From: Planctomycetota bacterium
GTDB taxonomy: Bacteria > Planctomycetota > MHYJ01 > WSZJ01 > JACPWG01
Reading direction: 5' to 3'
Length of the DNA stretch: 64,000 bases
NCBI GenBank assembly: GCA_016197205.1
Contig: JACPWG010000104.1
Coordinates: 107,173-171,172 of the forward strand
The notes under the pieces were generated by a model that was not told the DNA's origin, made no database searches, and worked only from the letters and a program-made list of their open reading frames with translations. Made by a program: the position numbers and the translations under genes. Each line of letters starts with the position of its first letter. Position 1 is the first letter of the stretch. Positions 1-9,438 of the stretch are shown here, piece after piece.

Positions 1-38
1 CTCGTTTGACGCGCAGGGCGGCGACATGAAATCTCGAT

Positions 39-162
39 GCTCAATTTTCAAGACTCAGACAAGGCTCAAAGTTCACGCTTCAATGACCACCATGAAACGT
101 GGCCCGGGCACGGCATCGCGGACTCCGAGCCTTGAACTTTGACCCTTGTCTGAAAATTGAGC
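39..162. repeat. Imperfect inverted repeat in the leader of the TldE gene
   Basis: The arms lie at about 39-75 and 132-162. Both spell the TCAATTTTCA / CAGACAAGG / TCAAAGTTCA blocks in opposite orientation; the left arm has an extra five bases. Related GGCTCAAG strings recur at about 28550-28595, so this is a dispersed family. No gene is visible in bases 1-286. A CGAAAAGTAGCC string at about 252-263 matches the arm of the element at 3730-3858 and is followed by a run of C. Confidence 0.6.
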
Positions 163-286
163 CATGAGCCATGAGCCTGGAGCCTTTTCCTGAGGAGCTC
201 CCTGGTTTCCGAGCTGCATGAGTTGTTTCCCTACGGGCCCTTAGCGGCCGACGAAAAGTAGCCCCCCCCCCACATCGGAGTCCACC

Positions 287-1645
287 ATGCTCGCTCTCGA
301 CGCCTCGCGTGCCCTTCTCGAGCAGGTGCTGCGCCGGACCCAGGCGGACGAGGCGGAGGCCACGCTCAGCGGCCTGCGCCAGGACCTGACGCGCTTCGCC
401 GAGAATTCCATCCACCAGAACGTCTCCGAGGAAAACGTCTCGGTTTCGCTGCGCGTCGTCTTTGGCCGGCGCACCGGTCGGGCAACCACCGGCCGGATCG
501 ACTCCGGCTCGCTCGCCCGGCTGGTGGAGGCGGCCGAGGCGATCGCGCGTCTCGCCCCGGAAGATCCCGACCTGCTCCCCGTCCCCGACCTTGCCGAGGT
601 TGCCGCGGGCGTCGGCGTCGGCGCGGGCGTCGCAGCGGACGCCGCCTCCGCCGCCGCGGTCCAAGCGGCTGAGGACGTCGAGCCGGTCGAGCGCGCGCGC
701 CGGGTCGGCGAGGCGATCGAGTTGGCACGGGCGAGCGACCTCACCGCGGCGGGGTTCCTCACGACCGGTGCGCAGCTCTTGGCCCACGCGAACACTCGCG
801 GCCTTTTCGCGCATCAGGCGTGGGGGCGCACCGCGTTCTCGATGACCGCGACCGGTGCGGACTCGACCGGCTGGGCGACCGAGATGAGCCCGGACCTGGA
901 GGGCCTGCCGGTGCGCGACGCCGCGGAACGCGCCGTCCGGAAGGCCGTGCTCGGTCGTGCGCCGGACACGCTTCCACCGGGCGAGCACACCGTGCTGCTG
1001 GAGCCGGCCGCGGTCGGGGACCTGCTCGAGTTCCTCCTCGCCGGCTTTGGCGCGCGCCAAGTCGCCGAAAAGCAGAGCTTCCTGACCGGCCGGGTGGGGT
1101 CGCGCGTTTTCGGCGAGAACATCACGCTCACCGACGACGCGCGTCACCCGCTGCAGAGCGGGCCTGTCTTCGACGGGGAGGGCCTGCCGAGGGAGCGCGT
1201 CTCCCTCGTGTCGCGGGGCGTGGCGGAGGGTCTCGTGTACGATCGGCGGGGGGCGCGAACCGCGGGCGTGCGGCCGACCGGGCACGGCCTCCCGCTTCCG
1301 AACACCCTCGGCTCGATGCCGCAGAACCCCGTGTTGGCGGGCGGTGAAACCAGCCTCGACCGGATGCTCGCGTCGACCCGCCGCGGCGTCCTCGTGACCC
1401 GCTGCTGGTACAATCGCCTGGTCGAGCCGATGCAGGTGGTCGTGACCGGCATGACGCGCGACGGCACCTTCCGCGTCGAGGACGGCCGGGTCGTCGGCGC
1501 GGTGAAGAACGTCCGCTTCAACCAAAGCGTCGTCGCGCTCCTGAACCGCGTGATCGCGCTCGGGCCCGTCGCGCGCGTCCTCGGCGGCGACGGCCTCCCC
1601 GCCGTCTGCCCCTCCCTGCTGGCCGAAGGCTTCCGGTTCGCGTAA
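287..1645 (+). CDS. TldE/PmbA-like protein of the TldD/PmbA peptidase family
   Basis: This 452-residue protein has the layout of the TldD/PmbA family: an N-terminal domain with many charged helices and a C-terminal beta-rich domain ending in the GPVARVLGG type tail. I see no HExxxH zinc motif, so it resembles the non-catalytic TldE (PmbA) partner rather than TldD. In characterised systems TldD/TldE form a heterodimeric metalloprotease that processes small modified peptides and removes unfolded proteins. The ATG is preceded by GGAG about seven bases upstream. No tldD partner follows; it could lie outside the window. Family assignment is firm, substrate unknown. Confidence 0.85.
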   Translation: MLALDASRALLEQVLRRTQADEAEATLSGLRQDLTRFAENSIHQNVSEENVSVSLRVVFGRRTGRATTGRIDSGSLARLVEAAEAIARLAPEDPDLLPVPDLAEVAAGVGVGAGVAADAASAAAVQAAEDVEPVERARRVGEAIELARASDLTAAGFLTTGAQLLAHANTRGLFAHQAWGRTAFSMTATGADSTGWATEMSPDLEGLPVRDAAERAVRKAVLGRAPDTLPPGEHTVLLEPAAVGDLLEFLLAGFGARQVAEKQSFLTGRVGSRVFGENITLTDDARHPLQSGPVFDGEGLPRERVSLVSRGVAEGLVYDRRGARTAGVRPTGHGLPLPNTLGSMPQNPVLAGGETSLDRMLASTRRGVLVTRCWYNRLVEPMQVVVTGMTRDGTFRVEDGRVVGAVKNVRFNQSVVALLNRVIALGPVARVLGGDGLPAVCPSLLAEGFRFA

Positions 1646-1753
1646 GGAAAACGGCTGCAGCGGCCCGCCGCCCGAGTGCGCTCTCCGACCTGGATCTCCG
1701 ACGCCGCCGCTCGGCGTTCCGCCTTCAGGCGGACCGTCGGCCGGCATGGCCTG

Positions 1754-1882
1754 GTGGCCCGTTGACGAACTTCGGACACCGTCGTCAACTCTGCCACGGC
1801 GGGTCGTAATCCATGCGGCCGTTCGCGCGGGCCGGAGGCCCGCGCCCCCAGGCATCGTGACTGGACTTCGTCAACGGGCCAC
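1754..1882. repeat. 129-bp palindromic element with 16-bp perfect terminal inverted repeats
   Basis: GTGGCCCGTTGACGAA at 1754-1769 is the exact reverse complement of 1867-1882. The interior holds the G+C hairpin GCGGGCCGGAGGCCCGC followed by GCCCCCAGGCATCG, a motif also found in the MITE-like elements at 11.5, 23.7 and 33.4 kb. Just upstream, 1715-1740, is a small hairpin of the type TTCCGCCTTCAGGCGGA that recurs at about 3.8, 33.3 and 49.7 kb. No gene is visible between 1646 and 1959. Confidence 0.75.
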
Positions 1883-1959
1883 GAGATCGCGGAGGGATCG
1901 CTCGGAAGGCGGGCAAAGTCGCCGTCCACGCGCCTCCCGATTTGTCGAGGATCGCACCT

Positions 1960-2778
1960 ATGCCGGGCGAGTCCGTCCCCGCCCCAACGCCTGCACCCGC
2001 TTCGAGTCCGGCGGCCCCGCCGGACTGGTGGGCCACGTTCTACGACGACACCCTCGCCGAGCTATTCCTGGTCCGCGCCGACGCGGCCGAGCTCGCCGCC
2101 ACCGTCGATTTTCTTTTCGCGCGGCTCCACCTCTCGTCCGCCAGTACGGTCTTCGACCAGTGCTGCGGCATCGGCAGCCTCAGCGTGCCCCTCGCCCGTC
2201 GCGTCGCGCGCGTGGTCGGTGCCGACCTCTGCGCGTCCTACGTCCGGCGTGCCCGCGCCGACGCCCAGGCCGCCGGCGCCGCTTGCGCTTTCTTCGCCGC
2301 GGACGCGTTCGAGTTCGTCCCCGAGCGGCCTTGCGACGGCGCCTTCAACTGGTGGACGAGCTTCGGCTACGCCGAGGACGACCTGCGCAATCGGCGGATG
2401 CTGGAACGCGCCCGCGACGCGCTCCGGCCGGGCGGCCGGTTCCTCCTGGACTATCCGAACGTGGCCTGCCTCCTCCATGACTTCAAGCCCTGCATGACCC
2501 GCCGCATGACCTCTCCGGCCGACGGCGGCGAAGTCCTCCTGGTCCGGGAAAGCGCGCTCGACCTCACCCGCGGCATGCTCGACCAGGTGTGGACCTACCT
2601 GCTTCGCGACGGCCGCCGATGGACACGAAAAAGCTCCGTGCGGCTCTACCTCCCCCACGTGCTCGCGGACCTGCTCCGCGCCGCCGGCTTCGTCGACGTC
2701 GAGTTTTTCGGCGGCCTCCGCGGCGAGCCGCTTCGCCCGGAGAGCATGCGTTGCATCTGTGGGGCGCGAAAGCCGTGA
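1960..2778 (+). CDS. class I SAM-dependent methyltransferase
   Basis: The protein (272 residues from the ATG at 1960) has the SAM-binding motif I FDQCCGIGSLSVPLA at about residues 65-79, followed by the acidic strand end VVGADL and a GGRFLLDYPN strand typical of Rossmann methyltransferases. I chose the ATG at 1960 because GAGG sits nine bases upstream; a TTG at 1942 is the longer alternative. Its stop overlaps the GTG of the next gene by four bases (GTGA), so the two are probably translated together and may modify the same small molecule. The substrate cannot be read from the sequence. Confidence 0.85.
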   Translation: MPGESVPAPTPAPASSPAAPPDWWATFYDDTLAELFLVRADAAELAATVDFLFARLHLSSASTVFDQCCGIGSLSVPLARRVARVVGADLCASYVRRARADAQAAGAACAFFAADAFEFVPERPCDGAFNWWTSFGYAEDDLRNRRMLERARDALRPGGRFLLDYPNVACLLHDFKPCMTRRMTSPADGGEVLLVRESALDLTRGMLDQVWTYLLRDGRRWTRKSSVRLYLPHVLADLLRAAGFVDVEFFGGLRGEPLRPESMRCICGARKP

Positions 2779-3623
2779 CCAACGTCCGCCTCGAGACCGC
2801 CCTGCCCGCGGACAACGCCGCGGCTCGCCGCGCCGTCTACGAAGGGGTCGTTTTTCAGCTCGAGCCCACCCCCGCCACGCAGCGGCTGGTTGCGGACGTC
2901 CTCGCGCTCCTCGAAGCGGAGCTGGGCGCCGGCGGCCCGATCCGCGAAGCGCAGTTCCGCTTTTCGGCCGAAGAACTCTTCGCGCGCGTCGGGCGGATGC
3001 GCAAGCGGCTCTACACCGAGCCCCGGTTCCACGCCGCGCTGGGTGACGTCCTGGCGAGCGCGGGCTTTGACCGGCGCGTGAACGCGTTCGACCCCTTGCG
3101 GCTCCGGGTCGTCGCGCACGAGGGACACACGAACCCCAAGGCCGCGCCGGTCTACTACGCGCACCGGGACACTTGGTACGCGAACCCGCAATGCCAGATC
3201 ACCTGGTGGATCGCGCTCCACGACGTCGCACCGGAAGAGACTTTTGTTTTCTTTCCGGAGTTTCTCCGCCGCCCCGTGGAAAACGACTCGGCACGCTTCG
3301 ATTACGAGGAATGGGTGCGGGGAGGCTGGGGCCGGAAGATCGGCTGGCAGGACCCGAACGCGGGTCGTGAACTCCTGTACCCGGGTCTGCGAGGCGGTCT
3401 CACGGATCCGGGGGAACCCCTGTCCTTCTCCGCCCGCGCGGGGGAGCTCCTCCTCTTCGCCGGCGCGCACCTGCACCAGACGCGCCCGAACGTCTCGGGC
3501 CGGACGCGGTTCAGCCTGGATTTCCGCACCGCGCATCTCGGCGACGACGCCGCCGGCCTCGGCGCGCCGAACGTGGACAACCGCTCCCGCGGCGCCGCCG
3601 TGCGCGACTACGTCCATCCCTAG
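2775..3623 (+). CDS. probable Fe(II)/2-oxoglutarate-dependent oxygenase (PhyH-like)
   Basis: A 282-residue protein starting at a GTG that overlaps the methyltransferase stop. It contains H130-x-D132 in YYAHRDTWY, a distal histidine near residue 234 in AHLHQTRPN, and nearby arginines in GRTRFSLDFR. This HxD...H plus Arg pattern fits the facial triad and 2-oxoglutarate anchor of phytanoyl-CoA-dioxygenase-like enzymes. The spacing and the surrounding WW/LHD strand also fit a jelly-roll core. Overall similarity is not strong enough to name a substrate. An upstream in-frame extension to 2589 is rejected because it overlaps the methyltransferase and is rich in Arg/Pro. Confidence 0.65.
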   Translation: MTNVRLETALPADNAAARRAVYEGVVFQLEPTPATQRLVADVLALLEAELGAGGPIREAQFRFSAEELFARVGRMRKRLYTEPRFHAALGDVLASAGFDRRVNAFDPLRLRVVAHEGHTNPKAAPVYYAHRDTWYANPQCQITWWIALHDVAPEETFVFFPEFLRRPVENDSARFDYEEWVRGGWGRKIGWQDPNAGRELLYPGLRGGLTDPGEPLSFSARAGELLLFAGAHLHQTRPNVSGRTRFSLDFRTAHLGDDAAGLGAPNVDNRSRGAAVRDYVHP

Positions 3624-3729
3624 CGGGGCTTCAACATCGATCCTGTGGGTGCGTCGCGGATTCAAAGGTTCAAGGCGCAGTGTCCGCGATTCCATGCCCG
3701 GGCTGCGTTCCAGGGTCGTCATTGAGAAT

Positions 3730-3858
3730 GGGTGTGGCTACTTTTCGACGACAGCGCCCAGACCGCCTGAAGGCGGTACTACGAACAGTAGGTTCCGAGA
3801 GCAGCACCCACTGTTTGTAGTACCCCCTTCAGGGGGCCTACGAAAAGTAGCCACACCC
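3730..3858. repeat. 129-bp palindromic element with 18-bp perfect terminal inverted repeats
   Basis: GGGTGTGGCTACTTTTCG at 3730-3747 is the exact reverse complement of 3841-3858. The interior contains two nested hairpins of the CCGCCTGAAGGCGG / CCCCCTTCAGGGGG type with TACTACGAACAG flanks. It lies between the convergent oxygenase and kinase genes. It has the same length as the element at 1754-1882 but different arms. Confidence 0.8.
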
Positions 3859-3887
3859 TGGAACGAGCACTTCCATGTTACGGGCTC

Positions 3888-6800
3888 TTACTTGTCCTTC
3901 GTCCCCGCCTTCTCCTCCACCCATTCCACGAACGTCGATTTTTCCGCTCTCACCATGAACCCGGGGGCCTTCACGGGCACGCTCACGTCCCAGGCCTTCG
4001 GCCCGCGGCGCAACGAAAGCGTGAGACGGTCGCGGCCGGCGCAGCCCGCGCCCATGACGTAGAGGCCGTACTCCGCGGCGTCGCCGAGGACCTTTCCGTC
4101 CACGGCCGCCACCTGATCTCCAGGCTGGAGGCCCGCCAGGTCGCCCGCGTCGCCCGGCCGAACCCTGTCGATCAGCAACAGGGACTCCGTGCGGACCTTG
4201 GCGCCCTCCAGCACGACTTCCGCGGCCTCGGGTCCCAGCAGGTGTACGGTGTGGTTTCCCAGGGCCGGGCGCCGCTCCGGCGTGGCTGCCCCCTCGCGGG
4301 AGCGCCACCACGCCCGCAGGACGTCCCGTTCGGCCGGGCGATCCTCCAGCAACGCGAGCGAGTAGCGCGCGAGCAACGTGCGGAAGCGCTCCGGCGAGCG
4401 CTCCCAGGCCGCCTCGAGGTGCCTGTTCGCCCCGGCCGCCGCGCCGTCCGCGCCCAGCATCAACCCCTTGTAGAAACGAGCATCCACCGCCACCCACTGG
4501 TCGATATCGCCGGCCGTCGGCTTCCGCGCCATCAACGCGTCCGGCGGCTGCTCCGTCTCCGCTTGCGGGGCGTTGGCCTCGGTGTCCGCGAGCCGCATGG
4601 CCAGGTCGTACATGTGGCGCGCCTCCTTGAGCTTGCCCTGGATCCAGAGCGCGTTGGCTGTTGCCAGATGTTCGACGGCGCTCTTCGGGTGGAAGGGCTC
4701 GAAGCCGAGCCGGTCCGTCGTGTGCCACAGCTCCAGGTTCTCGATGCGGAAGCGGCCCCGCTCGCGGGCCGTGGAGCGGCTCGACAGGAGGACGCCGACC
4801 CAGACCGGTTCCGTCCGTGTTCGGCCCGGTACGTCGGCGGCTTTGCCTTCCGTCGGCGAACCGGGCAAGCCCTCGACGGTCAGGCAGGTGCGTCCCTGGT
4901 GCAGGATCGTCGACAGGGAGAAGGCCAGCGGCGTCGCGGGCCAGGGCAGGCCGGCGTCGTAGAGATGCGCGGAGGCCGGTTCTCCATGCTTCGAGACGAC
5001 CGAGAGCTGGTAGATCGGAAGCCGGCTCCCGCCGGCGGCGCGGAGCCGCACGGCTTCCAGGCTCGCAGGCACGCTCTCGTATTCGAGCGGGTCGCGCAAC
5101 CCGACCCCCAGGAAGGCCGTGACTCCCCAGTCCAGGCGTGACGCGGTCACTCGGCCCGTCATTTTCCAGGAGTCCCACGCCCCTCCGACCCGGGCCACCA
5201 GCCGGTCCTCCGCGTCTCCGGACGCATGAAGGATCCAGCTCCCGTCTTCCTGCGGGGTCACGGCGAGCGGCGAGGTCGCCATCCAGTCGAGTCGCGTCGG
5301 ATTGGGCCCGCTGAGTCGGAGGCGATGGGCCGGCGCCGCCAGCCCTCGGAACCGATCCGCGTCGCGGATCGCCAGTTGTCGCGCCGTGGCGCTCAACTCC
5401 AGGGCTCGGAGGAGACGGTCCGCGACACGGGAGGCCGGCTCCCAGGCTCTCGCCTCGTCCAGCAGACGCGCAGCGCACCGGAGCAGCTCGACCTCGAGTT
5501 CGGGAAAGCGGTTCGCCTCCGTCGTGGCGACCTCGGCCAGCTTCGCGTGCTCGCCCCGCTCCGCCAGGCATCGAAGCTCCCCCTCCACGGCCTCGCGCGT
5601 GTCCGCCAGCGTTCGCGCGTCCAGGAGCACCTCCTGGTACGCGACCGCGGCTTCCTTGGCGATGTCGGGATAGTCGAGGGACGCGCGCTCCAAGGCCGAG
5701 GCATAGTCCAGTCGCGGGTCCCGCGGCGTGCGCGGCGCCGCGTTTTGGGTTGCCGCTTCGTCACGTCCCTGCGCGATCGCCGACCCGGCCGAGGGGCGCG
5801 CCGCTCCGAGCACGAGCCGCATCCCGTCCGGTCGCCGGAAGACGGCTTCGTCATAGCCGTCTCCGTCGACGTCCAGAGCCTCCACCAGCCGGCCTCTCAT
5901 CGCCTCCGTCGCCTTCGAAAAGGCGAGACGGATCAAGGGCCGCTCGTGGACGCCGGACCGGAAAACCGAGACCCTGCGCTCGTTTTTCTCCCCCGCCTCG
6001 CAGCACAGGTAGTCCCCGGCGCGCGCGTGCAACCGCACGACTCGCACCTCGGACGGCAGAGGCTCCTTCGTCTCGTCCCCGTAGACGCGCGTGATCGACG
6101 GCCAGGGGTCGCTCGTCAACTCGACGAGATAGAAACCTCCGGGCTTCAACAGCTTCGCGAACATGTCCTCGCCCAGGACGCGCCGCTGCACGAACAGGTC
6201 TCCGAGGCTCCAGCCGGCGGCGGCGAGCAGCGCGGGCGGCCTGCCCGGTCGATCGACCCGCACCACCGAGTCGACCGGGGACAGGAAGGCCGACCCTGCC
6301 GGCACGGGCAAGTCGATATCCGGGCTCCATTCGAACCGCGTGACGGCGTAACCGCCCCAACGGCCCAGGAAGAGCAGGGCCTCGGGCTTGCCGCGTCCGG
6401 CGAAGTCCCCGATCTCGATGTGGCAAACGTCCCCTTCGACCGGCAGCGCGATGGCCTCGATTTCCTCCGGCGGGGCGCCCATCGGGGCGAGGCGGCCGAG
6501 CGGCTCGATCCAGCGGTAGGCCCGGAGCGCGTGCGCCGAGCCCACCAGCAGGTCCGGGTGCCCGTCCCCGTCGAGGTCGCCCCACGCGTAGCTGGTGTAC
6601 TCCTCGGGGATGAAGGTGCGCCCGACCTCCCGCATGGACTGGCCGTCCCAGAGAAACACCGCCGCGGCCGCGCGATCGTTCAAGCCGCCGACCAGCGCGA
6701 GCGCTCGACGGTTCGGAGCTTCGCAGGGAATGGCCTGCATGTGTGCGCGCCACCGGTCGTAGGGAATCCGCTTGTCTTTCCGGTCTTTCTGGACGAACCG

Positions 6801-9152
6801 ACCCTGCTCCAGGTGGCCGAGAACCAGCCCCTGGTCGTCCAGGCTCGCCAACTCCGGGATCCCGTCGCCGTCCAGGTCGGCGCCGAGCATGGGGTAGCCG
6901 GGGCCGAGGTCGTCGACGGTGCGCGCGAAGGAGCGGGCGAAATCGCGGACGGCCTCGGCCTCGGGTCTCAGCGCCTTCGGCAGGGCCGCGTCCGCGAGCG
7001 CCTCGTCGAGCGTCTCCACCGCGCCGCCGAAGTCCAGGGTGCCGGCGCGCGCGCGGCCGAGCCACGCGCGGGCCTCCGCGACGACGGCCGCATCGGTGTC
7101 CCGGGCCTTCGGCCCGCCGGCGGGTGCCGGCCGTGCGGGCGCGCGGAGCACCTGGAGAAGCAGGGGCACGGCGTCTTCATAGCGCTCGCCCCGCGTCAGC
7201 TCCGCGCCGAGCCGCAGCAGCACCTCGCTGCTGCCCGCGTGTCCCAGCGCCGCGCGATAGGCGTGCAAGCGTTCGCTGAGGGCCTTTCCGGGTTCGCCGA
7301 GCCGGTCGTAGGCCCCCGCCATCAGGACGAAAGCACGGGGCAGCTCCACGTCTTCTCCCGACGCCGCGGCCGCGGCGAAGCGCTCCGTCACGGTCGTGGC
7401 CGCGGCGAGCGCCTCCCTCGGCCGCTCCGACGCGAGGGCCGCCTCGGCCGCGTCGAGCAAGCGGCGGGCTTCCTCTTCCCGGCCGCGCCGCTCGGCCGTT
7501 TCGCGCGCGAGCCTCCACCTTTCCTGCACGTACCGGCCCAGCGTGAAGTAGCCGACCACCCCGAGGAGGACCGCGGCGGCGGCGGCCACGGAAGTCGAAA
7601 CCTCCTTGTGCCGCCGGACGCGCCGCCACGCCTTTTCGCGCCAGGTCGCCGGACGGGCCTGGATTACTTCCCCGGCCAGCCAACGATCGATGTCGTCCGC
7701 GAAGTGCCGCGCCGAAGCGTAGCGCCGCGCGGGGTCCTTGTGCATCGCCCGGGCCACGATCGTCTCGACGTCGGCGTGCAGGCCCGGGAGGCGGCCGCGG
7801 AGCGGCGGCGGGTCCGCGAGCAGGATCAGGTTCATGAGCCGTAGCGGGTCGGTCTCCGTGAAGGGGGGCAGCCCGCAGAGCATCTCGTACACGACGGCGC
7901 CCAGGGAATACAGATCGCTGGCCGGGCCGACGCGCGAGGCGTGGCCCGAGGCCTGTTCCGGCGACATGTAGAGCGGCGTCCCCATCGCGTACCCGCTTTG
8001 CGTCAGGCGCGTGACGCCGCCCAGGTCCTTGGCCAGGCCGAAGTCCGCCAAAAGGACGCGGTGGGACGAGGAGAGCCGGCCCCCGATCTTGAATTGGGAG
8101 TCGGCCTCTTTGGGGGCGGCCCCGGCGTCCGTAGCCCCGGTGAGCGTGAGGAGCAGGTTGGCCGGCTTGATGTCCCGGTGGACGAGCCCTTGCTGGTGGG
8201 CGTAGTCGAGGGCGAGCGCCACGTCGCGCGCGATCCGAAGGGCGACGCGCACGGGCAGCGTGACGTTCGCGCGGACGAGGGACTGGAGGCTTTCCCCCTC
8301 GACGAACTCCATCGTGTAGTAGAGTCGGCCTCCCTCTTCGCCGATGTCGTAGACGGGCACGATCCCGGGGTGGTGGAGGCGGGCCGCGAGCATCCCTTCG
8401 CGGCGGAAGCGCTGGCGCGCCGACTCGTCGACCTGGCCGTCCCCGAGCATCACCTTCAGCGCGACGACCCGTTTCACTTGCGTGTCGAGCGCCCGGTAGA
8501 CGACCCCCATGCCGCCCCGGGCGATCTCGCGTTCGAGCTGGTACCGACCGAAGAACTCGGCGGGTGCGCCGGGCGAAGGAAGGGGCCCGGGGGCTCTGGG
8601 AGAGACCTGGGGAGTCGCCGCGGAGTCGGACTCGGAGCCTCCGGCGGCCGGTGCGCCGTCGAGCGCCTGCTCCAGGGTGGAACCCGGCGTGCCCGGGGAA
8701 GGGGGCGGGGAGAGCGGAGCGGGCGGGACCCCGATGAGCGTCGAGAGTTCGGCGAGCCTGCGGGCCTGCGGCGAGGGTGCGGGGTGGGGCGCAGGGGCGC
8801 GGCCGATCGGTGGGTCCGCAAGGAAGGCGGGCATCGGGACGAAACCCGGGGAATCCGGCGTCAACGTCGGCGGCGTGGCGCCCGAGTCGATGGGCCGATC
8901 CGCCGCCGGGCGCCGCGCCGCGGGCTGGGCGGGTGCGTCCGCGGGGGGGGGTGCCTGGGCGAGGAGGGCGTTCACCTGCTGTAGAGTCAGCAGGTTCTTG
9001 TCGACCAGCGTACCGGCCAGGGAGCGCGTGGGCCGCCCGGCCGCGAGTTGGGCTTCGAGCTCGCGGCGACAGCCGTCCAACAGGGCGGGATCCACGAGGC
9101 CGGCACGAAGGACCGCGCGCGCGAGGCGGGCATCTTCCGCGGGCTCCGGCAT
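3888..9152 (-). CDS. giant receptor-type Ser/Thr protein kinase with FG-GAP, lectin-like and PDZ regions
   Basis: A 1754-residue protein. Residues 1-65 form a small helical domain like that of type IV pilus/secretion ATPases (MshEN/GspE-N-like); 66-200 are a Pro/Ala-rich linker. The kinase domain spans about 203-492, with the glycine loop ARGGMGVVYR, K233, HRD 325-327, DFG 370-372 and APE-type MSPEQ, so it should be active. One membrane segment lies at about 519-538. The exported part has TPR-like helices, several DxDGDG FG-GAP/VCBS repeats, a beta-sandwich resembling LamG or DUF1080, more helices and a C-terminal PDZ-like domain with LAGLQPGDQVAAVDG. This looks like an outward-facing sensor with a cytoplasmic kinase. 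GAGG precedes the ATG. The ligand is unknown. Confidence 0.85.
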   Translation of the reverse strand: MPEPAEDARLARAVLRAGLVDPALLDGCRRELEAQLAAGRPTRSLAGTLVDKNLLTLQQVNALLAQAPPPADAPAQPAARRPAADRPIDSGATPPTLTPDSPGFVPMPAFLADPPIGRAPAPHPAPSPQARRLAELSTLIGVPPAPLSPPPSPGTPGSTLEQALDGAPAAGGSESDSAATPQVSPRAPGPLPSPGAPAEFFGRYQLEREIARGGMGVVYRALDTQVKRVVALKVMLGDGQVDESARQRFRREGMLAARLHHPGIVPVYDIGEEGGRLYYTMEFVEGESLQSLVRANVTLPVRVALRIARDVALALDYAHQQGLVHRDIKPANLLLTLTGATDAGAAPKEADSQFKIGGRLSSSHRVLLADFGLAKDLGGVTRLTQSGYAMGTPLYMSPEQASGHASRVGPASDLYSLGAVVYEMLCGLPPFTETDPLRLMNLILLADPPPLRGRLPGLHADVETIVARAMHKDPARRYASARHFADDIDRWLAGEVIQARPATWREKAWRRVRRHKEVSTSVAAAAAVLLGVVGYFTLGRYVQERWRLARETAERRGREEEARRLLDAAEAALASERPREALAAATTVTERFAAAAASGEDVELPRAFVLMAGAYDRLGEPGKALSERLHAYRAALGHAGSSEVLLRLGAELTRGERYEDAVPLLLQVLRAPARPAPAGGPKARDTDAAVVAEARAWLGRARAGTLDFGGAVETLDEALADAALPKALRPEAEAVRDFARSFARTVDDLGPGYPMLGADLDGDGIPELASLDDQGLVLGHLEQGRFVQKDRKDKRIPYDRWRAHMQAIPCEAPNRRALALVGGLNDRAAAAVFLWDGQSMREVGRTFIPEEYTSYAWGDLDGDGHPDLLVGSAHALRAYRWIEPLGRLAPMGAPPEEIEAIALPVEGDVCHIEIGDFAGRGKPEALLFLGRWGGYAVTRFEWSPDIDLPVPAGSAFLSPVDSVVRVDRPGRPPALLAAAGWSLGDLFVQRRVLGEDMFAKLLKPGGFYLVELTSDPWPSITRVYGDETKEPLPSEVRVVRLHARAGDYLCCEAGEKNERRVSVFRSGVHERPLIRLAFSKATEAMRGRLVEALDVDGDGYDEAVFRRPDGMRLVLGAARPSAGSAIAQGRDEAATQNAAPRTPRDPRLDYASALERASLDYPDIAKEAAVAYQEVLLDARTLADTREAVEGELRCLAERGEHAKLAEVATTEANRFPELEVELLRCAARLLDEARAWEPASRVADRLLRALELSATARQLAIRDADRFRGLAAPAHRLRLSGPNPTRLDWMATSPLAVTPQEDGSWILHASGDAEDRLVARVGGAWDSWKMTGRVTASRLDWGVTAFLGVGLRDPLEYESVPASLEAVRLRAAGGSRLPIYQLSVVSKHGEPASAHLYDAGLPWPATPLAFSLSTILHQGRTCLTVEGLPGSPTEGKAADVPGRTRTEPVWVGVLLSSRSTARERGRFRIENLELWHTTDRLGFEPFHPKSAVEHLATANALWIQGKLKEARHMYDLAMRLADTEANAPQAETEQPPDALMARKPTAGDIDQWVAVDARFYKGLMLGADGAAAGANRHLEAAWERSPERFRTLLARYSLALLEDRPAERDVLRAWWRSREGAATPERRPALGNHTVHLLGPEAAEVVLEGAKVRTESLLLIDRVRPGDAGDLAGLQPGDQVAAVDGKVLGDAAEYGLYVMGAGCAGRDRLTLSLRRGPKAWDVSVPVKAPGFMVRAEKSTFVEWVEEKAGTKDK

Positions 9153-9270
9153 GGTTCGATTCCTCGCTCTCTCGGGATTTCACAGATCACGAAGCTGTGA
9201 CACCATCGCGCATAAGATTGCTTTTTCGGCAACAATATTCCCCCAGCAGGCCATCGATTGCGAGACCGAA

Positions 9271-9402
9271 CCCGAGGGAACCGAAGGACGCGCTGAGACC
9301 GCTCCCTCACGGTCGCGGTTCCGATCGGCTGCGCCAGTCGATCCGCCAGCGTTTCGTCCTTCGGTGTCTTCGGCGTTTTCGGTGGCGCGTCCCTTCGGTT
9401 GC
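9271..9402 (-). repeat. Family B intergenic element, copy 1
   Basis: On the minus strand this reads CAACCGAAGGGACG, then a CCGAAAACGCCGAAGACAC block, TCGACTGGCGCAGCCGATC and GAACCGCGACCGTGAGGGAG. A second near-full copy is at 55808-55942 on the plus strand, and the last block recurs at 17.8-18.0 kb. It fills the gap between the two kinase genes. Bases 9176-9245 just before it hold a degenerate copy of the ACAGATT family seen at 13.6 and 47.7 kb. Confidence 0.75.
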
Positions 9403-9438
9403 GGCCAGGGGCTGCTCTGGGCACTGGGCTTCCGCCCC

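Noticed and set aside
2589..2774. Longer N-terminus for the oxygenase
   Set aside because: It overlaps the methyltransferase in another frame, is Arg/Pro-rich, and the GTGA overlap start is more natural.
5226..7844. 872-codon plus-strand frame
   Set aside because: Antisense shadow of the giant kinase gene, Arg/Pro/Gly-rich, without motifs.
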